Assembly (NCBI GenBank): GCA_024516035.1
Contig: CM044959.1
Span: forward strand, 36,359,876 to 36,423,875
Reading direction: 5' to 3'
DNA from: Bactericera cockerelli
Taxonomy: Eukaryota > Arthropoda > Insecta > Hemiptera > Triozidae
Length of the DNA: 64,000 nt
Shown here in pieces: positions 22,936 to 34,905 of the stretch. The first letter of the stretch is position 1; every line of letters begins with the position of its first letter. The notes below the pieces were generated by a model. It had not been told where the DNA came from and ran no database searches. It saw only the letters and a list, made by a program, of their open reading frames with translations. The translations under genes and the position numbers were made by a program.

Positions 22936-24279
22936 GCTCTATTTGGAAAATAATATTTATGAAACAATGTTCCTAAATTTTAAATTTATTTATTCTTCAC
23001 CGTCGTCGGGTACAAGTGAATTTTTTGGCCCAATATAAACGAATCTGAAGAGAAGTAAGTGTAACATTAGCGCTCACAAGTACGTGATACGTGAATAATA
23101 ATAATGTGGTCAAATCTACAATATAGCATTTCTCCAGTGTACGTGTAGACTGTAGACTCATACTCAATTTAGAAAATTCAACTCATAATTGGCTGAACTT
23201 TATTTTACCAGCTAATCAGCACTTACGTTTTCTCATGAAAGACACGTGTGATGTAGACATCACACGTCATGACCTATAATTTTAAGAAGGCTGGTTTGAC
23301 AAAAATGTGAACCTTTTAAAACTCGGTTGAGATAGATGTACATGGATTATGGTACGTATGAGATTAGATTTTTTCTTCTTCTTAATATTGAAATGTACGG
23401 AGTAGAAATTTTACAGACCCAATGACGTAACTGCAAGAACAGCCTAATGTTCGCTGTTGTAACTACCCCAAGCCAGAATAAGCTCCTTCCCGTTGTGCTA
23501 GAAGAAACAATGCCTCCCATGTAGACTGAGTAAACTCATAGCACTAAATTTTTCCTTGCAAATTATTCGGACGTCTGAATTTAGAACCCGCAATACTGTC
23601 TCCCACTGAGTGCAATATTTTGTTTTAGGGGAAGTGATGTTGACATTTTGTTTTAAATGGTAAGTGATGATTTCAGTTGATTCTAAGGGAAGAGCGGAGC
23701 ATAATAAGTTGCTTGACAAAATGTTGCACTCAGTTGTATCCAGGCCTTATTATCACACGTTAACCAATCGCTGAACCATGAATTATATTCTCTTTCAACA
23801 TTTTATGTTTCTATGTTTTGGCCATTTTTTACTTTGGGGTGCGACAAGACCTATCGGCATCTACATATTATGTCTATTGCACTCACTTTCAAAAGTTACA
23901 ATTTTCCCACCTAAATAGTATTTCTTCTCACTTTGGAAATTCTTATCACCATGTTGAACAGCAGTGAAAATGATATTGGCTAATCTACCACGAAGTCAAA
24001 TTTCGATTGTCTATTAAATAGGATTAAATAGGACTGAGGTCATTACATTATTCATTCACACATAAAATCATTTTTGCATGAAGTTTAAGACAACACTGAG
24101 GGTAAAGTTCACCTAATCTCAATCAAAACAACGAGTCTTAACTTAAGAAAGTAAATACGTCCGAGCACTTTTCACGAAACATTGAAAAAGATCTTGGAAA
24201 TCTACTCAAGTATAGCCATATTTAAATGAACAGAAAATTTTCTCTTCAGTCATCATATTCAATGAAAACATTGGAACCA

Positions 24280-24690
24280 AGTGTGACAATTCGCCTCTGA
24301 CAACACAAAGAGGCGTAAACCACAAATTTTTTAAATCGTTTTTATTGCTTAGATTGAGTCTACTTGTGCTATATTTTGTTCTCACAAATAGACGTAACCC
24401 AATTATAATCCAAAAAAAAAAATACAACAAAAATTAAAATCAGGCGTATCCCTCATTTTCTCTTTTTCAGACAAATAAAATAGGCCTAAATCGGTAGTCA
24501 CAGTTAAATAATCAAATTTGGCAACAGAAAAAGTTCGTATGGTCATTCACGGGTACAGGGAAGTGATAATGTTCCTACCGTGAACAGAAAATTTATGCAC
24601 AAGAAAACTCATTTTGGCTCTCCTGTAAAATTTCGAATATGTGGTTTACGCCTCTTTGTGTTGTCAGAGGCGAATTGTCCGACACCTTGA
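24280..24690. repeat. Spaced inverted repeat (about 45-bp arms)
   Basis: GACAATTCGCCTCTGACAAC at 24285-24304, continuing to AGAGGCGTAAACCACA, recurs inverted at about 24640-24680. The matched arms are about 40-50 bases with few changes, and the loop is about 310 bases. It is not attached to any element I recognise. It may be the ends of a small non-autonomous element or a hairpin source. Confidence 0.75.
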
Positions 24691-24734
24691 TGATTTTAAA
24701 ACAAAATTTTGACCTGATCAAATATTTTGCCCAT

Positions 24735-24882
24735 CGCCCAGCCTGGTTGGGGCCAGAAATAGTCGGCATCACGAGGGTTAGAATCTGAGTGGTCACCCAC
24801 CAGTCCTCTATCTCGATGGACATTGCTTAACTTCAACAAATTTACGAGACCTGGTGTGTGCAACATGTTATCGACCCTGGCT
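24735..24882 (-). mobile_element. 5S-derived SINE, truncated copy
   Basis: Minus-strand copy lacking the 3' tail. It keeps the centre (CAGCCTGGTTGGGGCC and GTGGTCACCCACC on the plus strand) and the 5S-like head, where CATTGCTTAACTTC is the complement of the GAAGTTAAGCA of 5S rRNA box A. Confidence 0.7.
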
Positions 24883-26204
24883 TCTATCGATTGTTTACTG
24901 GACTGGCGATTAGTTAAACAAAATACCTACCAATCATCCTTTAAATTTACACAAATGATTTGGTGCCGTTTGGAGTTCACTCATCCTGAAAGAAAAAGAA
25001 CATATTCTGTATTTATAAAAATGGTAGGGATGGAATAAAACGGGGATTTATGAACGGAAACTGGGGATTTCAGATTCTCTAATTAAATTTTAAAAATACG
25101 AATGCGTTTCAAAGTTCCAAATAGAAAATTGCTTTGATATCGAGTTTTATAAACTAACAAAAGAACAAATTTAGGCCTTAAAGGTAGACAAATTTGTAAT
25201 GTAGGTACACAGGGTAAAGTGATGGAATCGATAAAGTGTAAAAAGGAGATAATTTTTGTTTGTTAATCTTGGATTAAGAGGTTAAATTTCGCTCGGTAGA
25301 AAATTTACACTAGGATCACATATTGAGTTAAGAAAGGAACAAATTTAGTAAAATGCAAAAAAAAATACTTTTTCAATTATTATAAATTGATATAACCATC
25401 AAAGAAAGTTAGCTTTTCAGGTACAGATTATTCGGTATTGAGATTCAAGTCAGGACATACATAAATCTAGGTTCTTGCTTACATCTAAAAAAAAGTGTTT
25501 ATTGTTGTTTGAGGTAGACACTTTCAATAAATTGAAGGCAGATAAGACCAAAAAAAATTATGTGTTAGCAATAGATACATTATTTGAATGGCCTACCTTT
25601 ATATCTCAAGGCTAGAATAGAACAAAGCGTTAGAAATAAATGATTTTAGTGTCACATTAGTGTCAATTGATAGGTCGCAGTTGAAGCATTAAGAGATGCA
25701 GAATTTCTGGAATATTATGCAGCTTTGTGAAGTTGTGTACCTATGACTGTTTATGTGTATATTTAGCCTTATAGGGTGTCTATGATGCTTTAACATCACG
25801 TTTAAAAGATTTATTATTCAAAATAACACTAAACTCTTCCACAAAAGTATAAGAAAAATCTTTAAATCTAATTAATCGTCACAAGTTATCTTAATTTTGG
25901 CTAGTCAGAAATAATACATTACGGAATCAATTATTGAGAGTCAGCCATGTACCATGTTAAAAAGCTATAACTTAAAAAAGTTAACAGTAAAATCTCAGTT
26001 CGTTAAATTAATTCACAAATCGAACTTCAGTATTCGAAAATCGATTACTGATGTTTTTGACTTTGATAATCGAATTGGGATACTGCTGAGGTTGGTGGAT
26101 TTCTAAACTTTCCGGCTGCCAAAAGTCTTCGTCAATCCTTCCACCGTAGTAAAGCTCAGGTATATCACAATGTACAATATCGAATGCACACATAAAAGAT
26201 TATA

Positions 26205-26492
26205 AAAGCGTGTGCTTAACCACATCAGTGGTTAAGCACGCGCTCGCCATGCGGAAGGTCCCGGGTTCAAACCCCCGCTCCTTGGTTAAAGTTGTTTGTA
26301 AAAGATACCTTCCGGTGCGCTCGTGTTGACCCAGCACCTAATTGGGAAGTATTGTGTCACTTCTCGCCCATCAGAGGGGAGGCACACTACGGGATGGGCA
26401 GGCTACAACACAGACCATAAGCGTCTACAGTAGCTCCTGTTTCATGGCTACGAAATAAAAAAGGCTGTGAAACACTCATCGTAAAAAAAAAA
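26205..26492 (+). mobile_element. tRNA-derived SINE, family A, copy 2
   Basis: Second copy of the 12087-12398 element. Box A is damaged (CACATCAGTGG) and box B is GGTTCAAACCC. The body is well kept (CGGTGCGCTCGTGTTGACCC, TCAGAGGGGAGGCACACTAC), with a 10-A tail. Confidence 0.9.
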
Positions 26493-26753
26493 TACAGAGG
26501 ACTAGTTTTTAATTTTATCGAGTTTCACAAACATACAACCACCTTAATCTCCCTCACTCATGGAGAGGAAACCCCCATCCCTCATTTTATATACTCGGAC
26601 CAAAAAACAAGTTCCGCTGACTGTGAGGCTACATTATGTCTACTGGGTTTTCGTAGACCTGTTACCAATACTTCGCCATGGATATTTCCTCTTCAGTATT
26701 CTTATCTCTGGAAGATACTACATAACACTCAACACCCATCAAGAACAAATACA

Positions 26754-26893
26754 GTCAAACCAGGATATAAGAGAACAATTTTCAGGTTAAATTTACCTCT
26801 TTACAAGGAAAAATAACCCTTCATAAGAGAAACCTGGTGATAGAGAACAAAATGTCAGTTCCTTGAGTTCCCTTTTATCCAGGTTCGACTGCT
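26754..26893. mobile_element. pogo-like MITE, full copy
   Basis: About 140 bp, from CAGTCAAACCAGGATATAAG to CTTTTATCCAGGTTCGACTG. The inverted ends are about 24 bases with a few changes. The interior has further ATAAGAGA-type motifs. Non-coding. TA precedes the left end. Confidence 0.7.
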
Positions 26894-28282
26894 TTCACTG
26901 GAAATCAAAACTAAATGTCTGGTAAGAAGGGACTCACTTAGTCCTACAGAAAATAACACCATTATTTCGGTTTTGAACGAAACGCTGGGTATCTTGAGTT
27001 TCAATTAAGCAAAGTATTAACCTGTAATACTCCCATAGTTGCAAACCATGAGACATTTTCCAGACCAATTTTTATTTAATTTTTGTTAAATATGACTGTT
27101 AAGACCCCGCGAATGAAAATGTCTTTTGAAGACATAAAATCGAACATCCTGTATAAACTATTTCTTTGATACTAGCGCAGGGTTAATTGATGGAACGGAG
27201 TGTGGCCTCAGACAAACACGCCATCGGTAATAGTTGATTTTATTTTATTTTATTCTAGTGTATTTAGTGGAAGCGTGTTGTTAGTGCACCATTTTGACTT
27301 TTACTAGATTATGACGCCAGAACACTAAAACTGTCGTTTTTTTTTAGTATTTTGGAATATAAAAAGTTTAAAATTACAAAGAATGGAATTCAATATACAT
27401 TTTTTAACTATTCAAATTCCCCTCATCCAAGAAAAATGCTGTTAGATTATTTTAAGTCCAAATTTTATTTTCAAAATTTGGACTTTTGAAAATAAAACAT
27501 GTCCAAATTTTGAAAATAAGACATGAAAACAGCTTTCATGCTATATTTTCAAAATGGTGATAAATGGATTCGAAGTGATCTAATTATGGAAATTAAGAAA
27601 AAATGATTCTAAAGATTTAAACGAATCTAAAATGCACATTACGATTGATATACATTGGCTGTAATGTTAAGAATATCGACTCTACATGGCTGGCTGGTAA
27701 AAAAAGTACTAGAAATACCAAGAAAGCAACTATTAATATCGAGTGAAATTCCTTCCTGATCAACATAGATCCTCTGGTTCGGATAGTGAGATTTCATGTA
27801 TGCTGATTTGGAGAAACTATTCACAATGTATCACATTTTCTTCTTTGTTGAGCACAATGGAATCTTTAAAATAATGATGGTAGGTAATAATTAACCACTT
27901 TTTCTACTTCTTACGTTGAAAAAAGTTCATTAAGTACCTACTAACTAAATAATAAGTAAGCAATTTGAAAGAAGAAAAAAAAGCTATTTGCCGGAGTTCT
28001 ACGATTAGAAGTGTAAATGTGTGTACTGTTTTCTTATCATAATTATAAATCTTCATTTTAGAACGGGTACCTAATTGTACTTTGATAATTTTCAGACCCA
28101 AATAATTACATACCAGCGTTTGAATTTGATTTCATTTAGTTAATTCATAAATAATTCACCCAAAATAATTCTACCTTATTCTATTAAATGAACATAAAAA
28201 ATTGTAAACTAATCTAAGCAATAGTGTATTATCAATGTCCTAACTACTAATATTATCCCATAACTGCGGCAGACTTATAAAA

Positions 28283-28400
28283 GCGCATCCCCACCAGTGT
28301 TGATCAACAATTTTGCCTGCAGTGGGGACGTGTTAAAAATTTAGGTGAAGATCAACATTGTTGAACAACATTGGTCGGAATGGTTGGCTATCCTATGGTG
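28283..28400. repeat. Short repeat related to 63034-63120
   Basis: GCATCCCCACCAGTGTTGAT and TTGTTGAACAACATTG recur in a similar order near 63030-63110 (GCGTCCCCACCGGTGTT; GTTGAACAACATTG). The sequence is partly palindromic and probably an old MITE. Confidence 0.5.
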
Positions 28401-28735
28401 GCGTAGGTAATGAGTTAATTACTGACAGTTTCGGTAGAACCCGGTGAAAGTTGATCTAACGAGTGTCGCACAGCAGAAAAAACATTGGATTAAAGTCGTG
28501 AAAATTAAATATGAGGTATTTGTTTAATATTTCTAAGTCCACAGAAATCTTAAATCATAAAATTACTGTGTAATAATTTATTCATTTCTACTTGGTAAAT
28601 ATTTCATAACTATATTTTTTAAAATTCCAAATCATTTTTCTGTTCAAATCAAAATGATGCTACACATTTGATTATTTGAGTTTAATTCAGGTTAGTTGGT
28701 AATTTATATTAATCATTTTCAGCTCGCTCGATTGG

Positions 28736-30673
28736 TTGAACTCGTCAGCAGATTCCATTTGCAGATCAAACATGAAAATGAAAGACACAGGTTCTGAAAA
28801 CGCAACTCGAAGATTCAAGCGGTTGAAAAGAAAAATGGAAGTCGCCCAAATCACGCTCTTAGATGGTTCTATTTTAAAACTCAGTATTGAGCCAAAAGCC
28901 AAGGGTAGTGAGCTGTTCGACAAAGTGTGTTCTCACTTGAATCTCCTGGAACGTGATTACTTCGGGCTGAATTACGATGCTGAGGATGACCCAAACTGCT
29001 GGCTAGAAATGGACAAACGAATCGCCAAAGTTTTTAAAAATGAACCATGGGACATGAACTTCGCCGTAAAATTCTACCCGCCAGACCCTGCGCAACTACA
29101 GGAAGATATCACGAGGTATCAGTTGTGCTTGCAGATCCGCAATGACATCCTCAGAAGTAAACTGCCCTGCTCCTTCGTGACCTACGCGCTGCTGGGCTCC
29201 TACCTGGTGCAGGCGGAACTAGGGGACTATGACCTGGGGGAGCACAAGAACAATCCGGACTATCTGCGAGAGTTCAAGCTAGCCCCCCACCAGAGCGCGG
29301 AGCTGGAACAGAGGACCATGGAGCTACACAAGACACACAAGGGCCAGACACCGGCCGAGGCAGAGCTAAACTACCTGGAAAATGCCAGAAAGCTGTCCAT
29401 GTACGGGGTGAACCTGCATCCCGCCACGGACTCAGAGGGGGCGGACATCACCCTGGGCGTCAGTGCCACGGGCGTGCTGGTGTACAGAGAAAAGCTACGA
29501 ATCAATCGTTTCGCATGGCCCAAGATACTAAAACTGTCCTACAAGCGACACAATTTCTACATCAAGATCCGCCCTGCAGAATACGAGCCGTACGAATCGT
29601 CTATCGGTTTCAAGTTGGCAAATCATAGAGCCGCCAAGACCCTATGGAAGGTCTGCATCGAGCACCATACGTTTTTCAGGCTGATGGCTCCCGAGCAGCC
29701 CCTGAACCTGGGCTTGTTTCCTCGGTTTGGATCAAAGTTCCGCTACTCCGGCCGCACGCATTACGAGTCAAGGCACATGCCGATCGAGAGGCCGGGACCA
29801 CGTTTCAACCGCACGCTGAGTGGAAGATTCGTGAGCTCGCGAAGTATGGATGTACTCAGAGAGCATGAGGCTGAACAGTTCGGCATGGGCGAAGCCTTTG
29901 AGAAAAGTCTGACCATGCCTCATCCACAGAAATCCCTACATGACACCGACAAAAGTGACTCGTCACTCAAAAAATCTAAAAGAGTTCAAAAAATCATCAG
30001 TGGCGTTGCTGTATTCCCTGTCATGGGAAGAAAGAAGGACAAGAAAAGCGTGAAGAAAAACAATTTCTCTGAAGACGAGGAGAAAGAGAACCGCAACGAC
30101 CAAAGCTTGAACACAGAAACCTCATTCACTTCAGAGTCTAAAGTTCTCGACTCTTCTTTAGACTCTCAGAAAAGTGACAGTCAGATATTGTCCGATAGAA
30201 AGAACAACGAAAAGGACGAATCTGTTAAGAGAAATAAATCTCGCAAATCGATGAGTCCTAGCAGTCTATTGACTCGACTAGGATCAATGAAACTGAGCAA
30301 GAACAAAGAGATCCACGACAAGGATGTTGTCAGGAGAATGTCCAGGGATACTGATGTTGATCAGCAAAAGGCCCCGTCCACACCTTCAAAGCAAATCGGT
30401 CAGAATTTCAAGTCTGCTCATAGTAAAACTCGGAAAACAACAGATGCTGTCGCTGAAAATCCCGGAATTCCTGAGAAAAATGATGCAGCAGAAAATTTGA
30501 AAGATAATGCTGATAAAAGTGACAACGGTATCACAGAGATGAAATCCCCCAGCATTGACTATGTGGAATCTGCGGGGTTAAAGGAGAAGCGAAGGAAAGA
30601 GTCGGCCCATGAGAACAAGAGAATCGTGAAGCATCTATTTGAAGCAAGTGACACTAAGAGTTCTGCTGTCTAG
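28736..30673 (+). CDS. cora: Coracle / protein 4.1-like FERM protein
   Basis: A 645-residue FERM protein closest to protein 4.1/coracle, which ties septate-junction membrane proteins to the cortical cytoskeleton. The F1 lobe starts near residue 35 ([24 protein letters not shown]). F2 includes [40 protein letters not shown] and [17 protein letters not shown]3 includes [20 protein letters not shown] and [14 protein letters not shown]. The FERM-adjacent region has [10 protein letters not shown], diagnostic of the 4.1 group. Residues beyond 390 are low-complexity Lys/Ser/Asp, with no spectrin-actin-binding or 4.1 C-terminal domain. The CDS is one exon, whereas coracle genes are normally split, so this may be a retrocopy or an intron-loss paralogue. 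The start is the first Met after an acceptor-like TTTTCAG at 28716-28722; M34 is also possible. FERM identity is certain; orthology to coracle itself is less so. Confidence 0.87.
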   Translation: MNSSADSICRSNMKMKDTGSENATRRFKRLKRKMEVAQITLLDGSILKLSIEPKAKGSELFDKVCSHLNLLERDYFGLNYDAEDDPNCWLEMDKRIAKVFKNEPWDMNFAVKFYPPDPAQLQEDITRYQLCLQIRNDILRSKLPCSFVTYALLGSYLVQAELGDYDLGEHKNNPDYLREFKLAPHQSAELEQRTMELHKTHKGQTPAEAELNYLENARKLSMYGVNLHPATDSEGADITLGVSATGVLVYREKLRINRFAWPKILKLSYKRHNFYIKIRPAEYEPYESSIGFKLANHRAAKTLWKVCIEHHTFFRLMAPEQPLNLGLFPRFGSKFRYSGRTHYESRHMPIERPGPRFNRTLSGRFVSSRSMDVLREHEAEQFGMGEAFEKSLTMPHPQKSLHDTDKSDSSLKKSKRVQKIISGVAVFPVMGRKKDKKSVKKNNFSEDEEKENRNDQSLNTETSFTSESKVLDSSLDSQKSDSQILSDRKNNEKDESVKRNKSRKSMSPSSLLTRLGSMKLSKNKEIHDKDVVRRMSRDTDVDQQKAPSTPSKQIGQNFKSAHSKTRKTTDAVAENPGIPEKNDAAENLKDNADKSDNGITEMKSPSIDYVESAGLKEKRRKESAHENKRIVKHLFEASDTKSSAV

Positions 30674-30720
30674 ATTTATGCAGGGGTCCGTGGGTTCGCA
30701 TCCCAACCTTGGGATAGTTT
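30674..30720 (+). repeat. tRNA-like fragment abutting the FERM gene stop
   Basis: GTGGGTTCGCATCCCAACC at 30690-30708 resembles box B and the T arm of a tRNA-derived SINE. It begins about 15 bases after the stop. No box A is present, so this is at most a truncated SINE. Confidence 0.35.
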
Positions 30721-30892
30721 TCTTATTCATTAGAAATTTCTCATCATAAGAATCGCACAGATCGCACTCAAAGCAACACTGCTGATATAAATAGACTACT
30801 TGGAACTTATTATGAGTTTTTTTTTGGACATTCAAGATAAGATTTATTGTTTTCTAACCGCTATTATTAAGGCTTCATTCCACGTATACATA

Positions 30893-30980
30893 CTTATTAT
30901 TATTTCACGTATATATTAACATTCAGTATTTTCTAACTTATTATTATTTCACGTATATATTAACATTCAGTATTTTCTAG
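30893..30980 (+). repeat. Tandem duplication, unit about 51 bp
   Basis: A unit including TTATTATTATTTCACGTATA and TTAACATTCAGTATTTTCTA occurs twice head-to-tail with no visible change. A simple recent local duplication. Confidence 0.8.
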
Positions 30981-32100
30981 GGCATTTATTATGTTTGTTT
31001 TTTTATTGCACGCACAACATGACAGAATGAATATCTTATTATTATGAACAAAAACGATCAAATATTCGCTTGAAGGCAAAATTTCTTAGTTGTTTTAGAA
31101 ATGAGAAAGTGAAACCAACATCATCTTTGAAAGATAAAGGCACCAAAATATCTAAAAAGACACTGATTTACATAATCAACAAATTTATAATTGCTTGATG
31201 GTTGTTGAGGGTTGACTTAGAATTCTAATGAAAATTATGTTCTAGTTACAATAGTGTATTTTTGCATCCTACGTTGAGTGATTAACTAGACAATGGCTTA
31301 AGGTCATTAATTAAATAATTACTTTCCAACTGAAACACATCCGTCCGTATAATTAGAGCTATATTTTTAATTAATTACTTATTTTTATACAAAATTTAAC
31401 ACCATATTTATTTATTCTAAGTAACTCAATTTTCCTTACAAATACAAATTTTCTTTGTTCATAAGTCGAACATAATCCAACCCTCTCCCCTTTTATTTAA
31501 TTATTCAAGTTTCTAATTTAAATAAGATATGGCGTACCAAATTGAAGGAATTTGAAGCACAGGTCGAAGGATCCTAATGCTTGAACGAACCACCATCTTA
31601 AGCCGTCGCCGGCGGGTCAACTGATACAGATGTCAATACATTTTCTATTTATGCAAAAATGAGGCAAAAGAGTCACTTTACACTCACAGTCTAAAACAAA
31701 GTATCATTTAATAGAAAATCAGAAAAAAGCATTTTTTCTCAAGCGGAAAATTTCCCTCGCCATTCAGAGGGAAAACGCCATACAGAGCATATATTGGGCT
31801 CTTTGCCATCAAGTATCAATATGGATGAGATGTTCTACTCATTTAATGGTATAAAAACAATTTATCTTTCCCTATTTGGATCTACTAATTAATTATTTAG
31901 CTGAGTTCCTTGCGCAGAATTCATCAGTTTCCGCATGATCACTTAAGTTAAGCGACGCCGTCGTACGTGGATCGCGTATTCGAGACCCACCCGCAATTAA
32001 CACGACCATTGAAGCCAATAATTGAACCTAGGCTACGCATAGCACACGCTCAAACCCCGCGTGGGAGATTCTACTTTTTTTAACTCATTGAATTGAATTG
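30981..32100. other. Intergenic, repeat fragments
   Basis: No gene. At about 31735-31845 is a fragment related to the 3' end of the LINE inserted at 33104-33504 (shared GCGAGGGAAATTTTC and CATCAAGTATCAATATGGAT-like sequence). At about 31933-32000 a 5S-like GATCACTTAAGTTAAGCGAC marks an old 5S-derived SINE piece. Confidence 0.5.
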
Positions 32101-33603
32101 AATTTTTATTGTGATAATATACAATATTGTATGAACACAAATGCTTAAATCTAATATAATAATAATAATATTCTAATATAATTTGCTTAATACTAATATA
32201 ATGATGATAAATTAAAAATTTAAAAAATTGAGCGGCAGAGAAAAAGTAGAGAGAAAGAGTAGGAGGGGGATGTAGGATTGGTCACTCTAAATTGAAACAA
32301 GACTGGTAACCCGACTCCGTCTACCTATTCATTCCACTCCTGAAAATTTAGCCCAAAGAATTGGACACTTCCTGTAGGCTGTAGGGAGACAAATCAAGAA
32401 GAAATTTCTTGATTGCAGTTTTAAACTGCTCGGCATGTTCAATTTGTCGGATTTGGTTGGGTAATTTGTTGAACAGTTTAATTCCTGCACTCAAGTAAGA
32501 CCTACAGAATTGTCTTACCCCACTAGCCACAATATCGTCCCTTCCCCTGGTGTTGTACCCATGGATGTCCCTGTATCTTTTCATAGTGTCCCGTTTTTTG
32601 TGTATTAGGACGCAAGTATCTAGCACCAATTGTCCAGAAAAAGTAAGGATGTTATTTTCCTTAAATAAGGATCTACAGGATTCATCCCTCCTCATACCAT
32701 AGATTGCTCTAAGAGAACGCTTCTGCAGAAGGAAGATTTCAGAGGAATAGGAAGAAAACCCCCAGTACACGATACCATAACTCATCACACTGTGAAAATA
32801 GGCAAAATAAGCAAGGAGGGCAGGCCGAGAACCAACATTTTTACTTATAGCGAGGATAGCAAATATAGAAGAAGATAATCTAGTCTTAATATACTCAACA
32901 TGTGCTTTCCATTTTAGTTTTTCATCAACAATCATTCCCAAGAATTTGACTTCTTGAGAGTAGGAAACAGTAAGGTCAGTACAGTTGATGGAGCTAACAC
33001 TATTTGGAGCATGTGGGCTGAAGTATATGTATGTGGTCTTGCCAGAGTTTAACTTCAGTCTGTTTGCTGAGAACCAGGCTTGAATACCATTAATTATTTT
33101 TACAGAACTGGCATTTTTTTTTATTTTATTACAGGTAAAACACCTCATCCATATTGATATTAGATGGCAACGAGCCCAATACGCTCGCCGCATTACCCCT
33201 CTGTATGGCGAGGGAAATTTTCTGTTTGAAAAAACCAGGTGTCCTTCCATCTCCAGTTCGAACCATCATATGCTTTCCAATTTCTTCTATCCATTTTCTA
33301 GCTTCTTGGCTCCATGATCCACATGTCTCTGTAGCAACTGCAACAAAGAGGTACCCACTTGCTATGATGTTGCTGTACTTGTCATGTTTCCTCTTTGCTG
33401 CAATCTCAGCTGCTGAAGACGCATTGAGGCATGTGTGGCTGATATAGGTTTTTGCGTAGGTGTCAACGCACGTATAGTCCCATACCAAACATTTACCAAA
33501 CATTTACCATTAATTGTATTTTTACAATTTTCAAAGACATGGTCTTTGGTTTTACCAGTTATAAGTATGGTGGTATCATCAGCAAACATTGTGAAACAAC
33601 CCT
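32101..33603 (-). mobile_element. Jockey/CR1-like LINE, 5'-truncated and interrupted
   Basis: A minus-strand non-LTR element. The reverse-transcriptase core survives as FTMFADDTTILITGK (33555-33600). After an interruption the frame goes on with WFSANRLKLNSGKTTYIYF, KFLGMIVDEKLKWKAHV and a typical C-terminal thumb (HSVMSYGIVYWGFSS, RDIHGYNTRGRDD), stopping at 32348. The 3' UTR runs down to a TTCAATTCAA tail near 32095-32110. Everything upstream of the FADD motif, including the endonuclease, is missing. The reading frame is intact outside the insertion at 33104-33504. Confidence 0.87.
33104..33504 (-). mobile_element. LINE fragment inserted in another LINE
   Basis: About 400 bp inside the reverse-transcriptase frame of the surrounding LINE. 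It is flanked by a 19-21-base duplication, TACCATTAATT(GT)ATTTTTAC, at 33085-33103 and 33505-33525. On the minus strand it encodes VWDYTCVDTYAKTYISHTC, then AAEIAAKRKHDKYSNI, then FFKQKISLAIQRGNAASVLG. This is a C-terminal segment common in another class of retroelement proteins. A short A-rich tail (TAATAAAATAAAAAAAAA) ends it. It is 5'-truncated. Confidence 0.85.
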
Positions 33604-34052
33604 GACAAGATGAAAGGACTAGATCATTTTTCTATTTTTTTTATGAGATGAGAATTAGTATAGTAGTGCTTTATTTAGACTGTCGGCTCGAGACAGGAAG
33701 TCCCATTACGCTAACAGTTTAATATAGCACCTCTTTATTTATTTAAATAGAGGTGACAGATACGAGCCAACTCAGGTGAACAACTCAGCCCAATGTCTCA
33801 TTTAAAACTGATTCTTGCAATCTTGGATGACGTTTTGTGGCAAATCTTGGTACTCTGCTGATATTCCCGCCCCACTCAAGTTGAATCAGGTTAATAGAGT
33901 AGCTGGACCCTCTAGAATATCTAGATGGAACTTTAGGAACCCTCATTATGAACCATTTAAGTAACACCAAATACTTGCCCCCAAAAAGACTGTATATGTT
34001 CTATGTTATTTGTAAATAAAACTTGATCCAACATGTTTAATAAAAAGGAACC

Positions 34053-34183
34053 TAAAACAGGATTAAAATTTATACATATATCCCAGGACTGTCCCTCAAG
34101 TCGGGCTACTATGAGTTGAGATTGGTTGTAACTTCGACTTGAGGGAAGGTCTTGCTTGTCTTTAATTCAATCCTGTTTCATAA
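34053..34183. mobile_element. MITE family 1, copy 2
   Basis: Second copy of the 15982-16111 element. The ends are CCTAAAACAGGATTAAA and CAATCCTGTTTCATAAA, with GACTGTCCCTCAAGTCGGG and CGACTTGAGGGAAGGTC inside; these two inner segments are themselves inverted. Non-coding. Confidence 0.75.
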
Positions 34184-34352
34184 AGTCGGAATTTTTGCCC
34201 AAATTACCTGTAGATCCATCCCTACTGTAAATTTACTAGCACAAGAAAGTTACTACCGAATTAATAAGAACAACTTTGTTACTTTTACTTCTGGCGAGTA
34301 TAATGGAGAGTAAAAGATACGAATTGTTCTTATTACACACATATGAAGGTAT

Positions 34353-34440
34353 ACATTAGTGGTCGAATGGAGCGCTAGTCTGGTAATCCAGGTAGCATAG
34401 GGATCCGTTGCCTCGAATCCACATATTAATTGCACTTACT
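34353..34440 (+). mobile_element. tRNA-derived SINE head, family B
   Basis: AGTGGTCGAATGGAGCGCTA and GTCTGGTAATCCAGGTAGCA form a tRNA-like 5' half that matches the minus-strand head at about 59168-59225. Box B is damaged. The body is not evident. Confidence 0.6.
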
Positions 34441-34739
34441 CAGGCATATAAATATGTGACTTTTTGTTATTATTAATACTATTATGGATATCCACAGAGT
34501 TACTGAATCATCCTTCAAAAAGGTAATAATAAATTTCGATTTGGGACTTGGGATTATAAGTGCTCAATTTTTTTAAAACGGTTAAAAACAAAAACTCTAT
34601 GGCGCTAAAATATTTGAGGAATTCCCTTACAACTGACCCTATTTTTAAATACGTAATAACTATTATTATTTAACTCTTCATTAGAAGAACATAAAGTTGA
34701 AAAACACCACTTTAATGAAATAGAATATAGATAGATTAG

Positions 34740-34905
34740 AAGAACATAAATACAAACAAATGATGGTAAAAATTAAAATACAAAATTGACAATATAAATA
34801 TAAACAGGAAAAAAAATTAACAAAATATATACATAAATGTCATAACTAAAGGGCGGGGTTGTTGCCTATGGCAATCTCTTCCACCCAACCCTTGTTGGGT
34901 TGAAG
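34740..34905 (-). mobile_element. LINE 3'-UTR remnant
   Basis: Minus-strand copy of the family at 1950-2135 and 10978-11155: the plus strand shows AAAGGGCGGGGTTGTTGCC and GGCAATCTCTTCC, complement of the conserved box. Non-coding. Confidence 0.55.

Larger units (their letters stand above)
22936..26204. other. Repeat-bearing intergenic region
   Basis: No gene is supported. Contents are a diverged repeat at about 23490-23740 with a relative at 63150-63430, a spaced inverted repeat at 24280-24690, and a 5S-derived SINE copy at about 24735-24882. The short ORFs lack recognised motifs. Confidence 0.5.
26493..28735. other. Region upstream of the FERM gene
   Basis: Non-coding. It holds a pogo-like MITE at 26754-26893 and a GTCCCCACC-type repeat at about 28283-28400. 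A local repeat of a TCCAAATTTT/AAAATTTGGAC motif lies at 27465-27525. Pyrimidine tracts ending CAG at 28690 and 28722 may be acceptors leading into the FERM gene exon. Confidence 0.5.
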
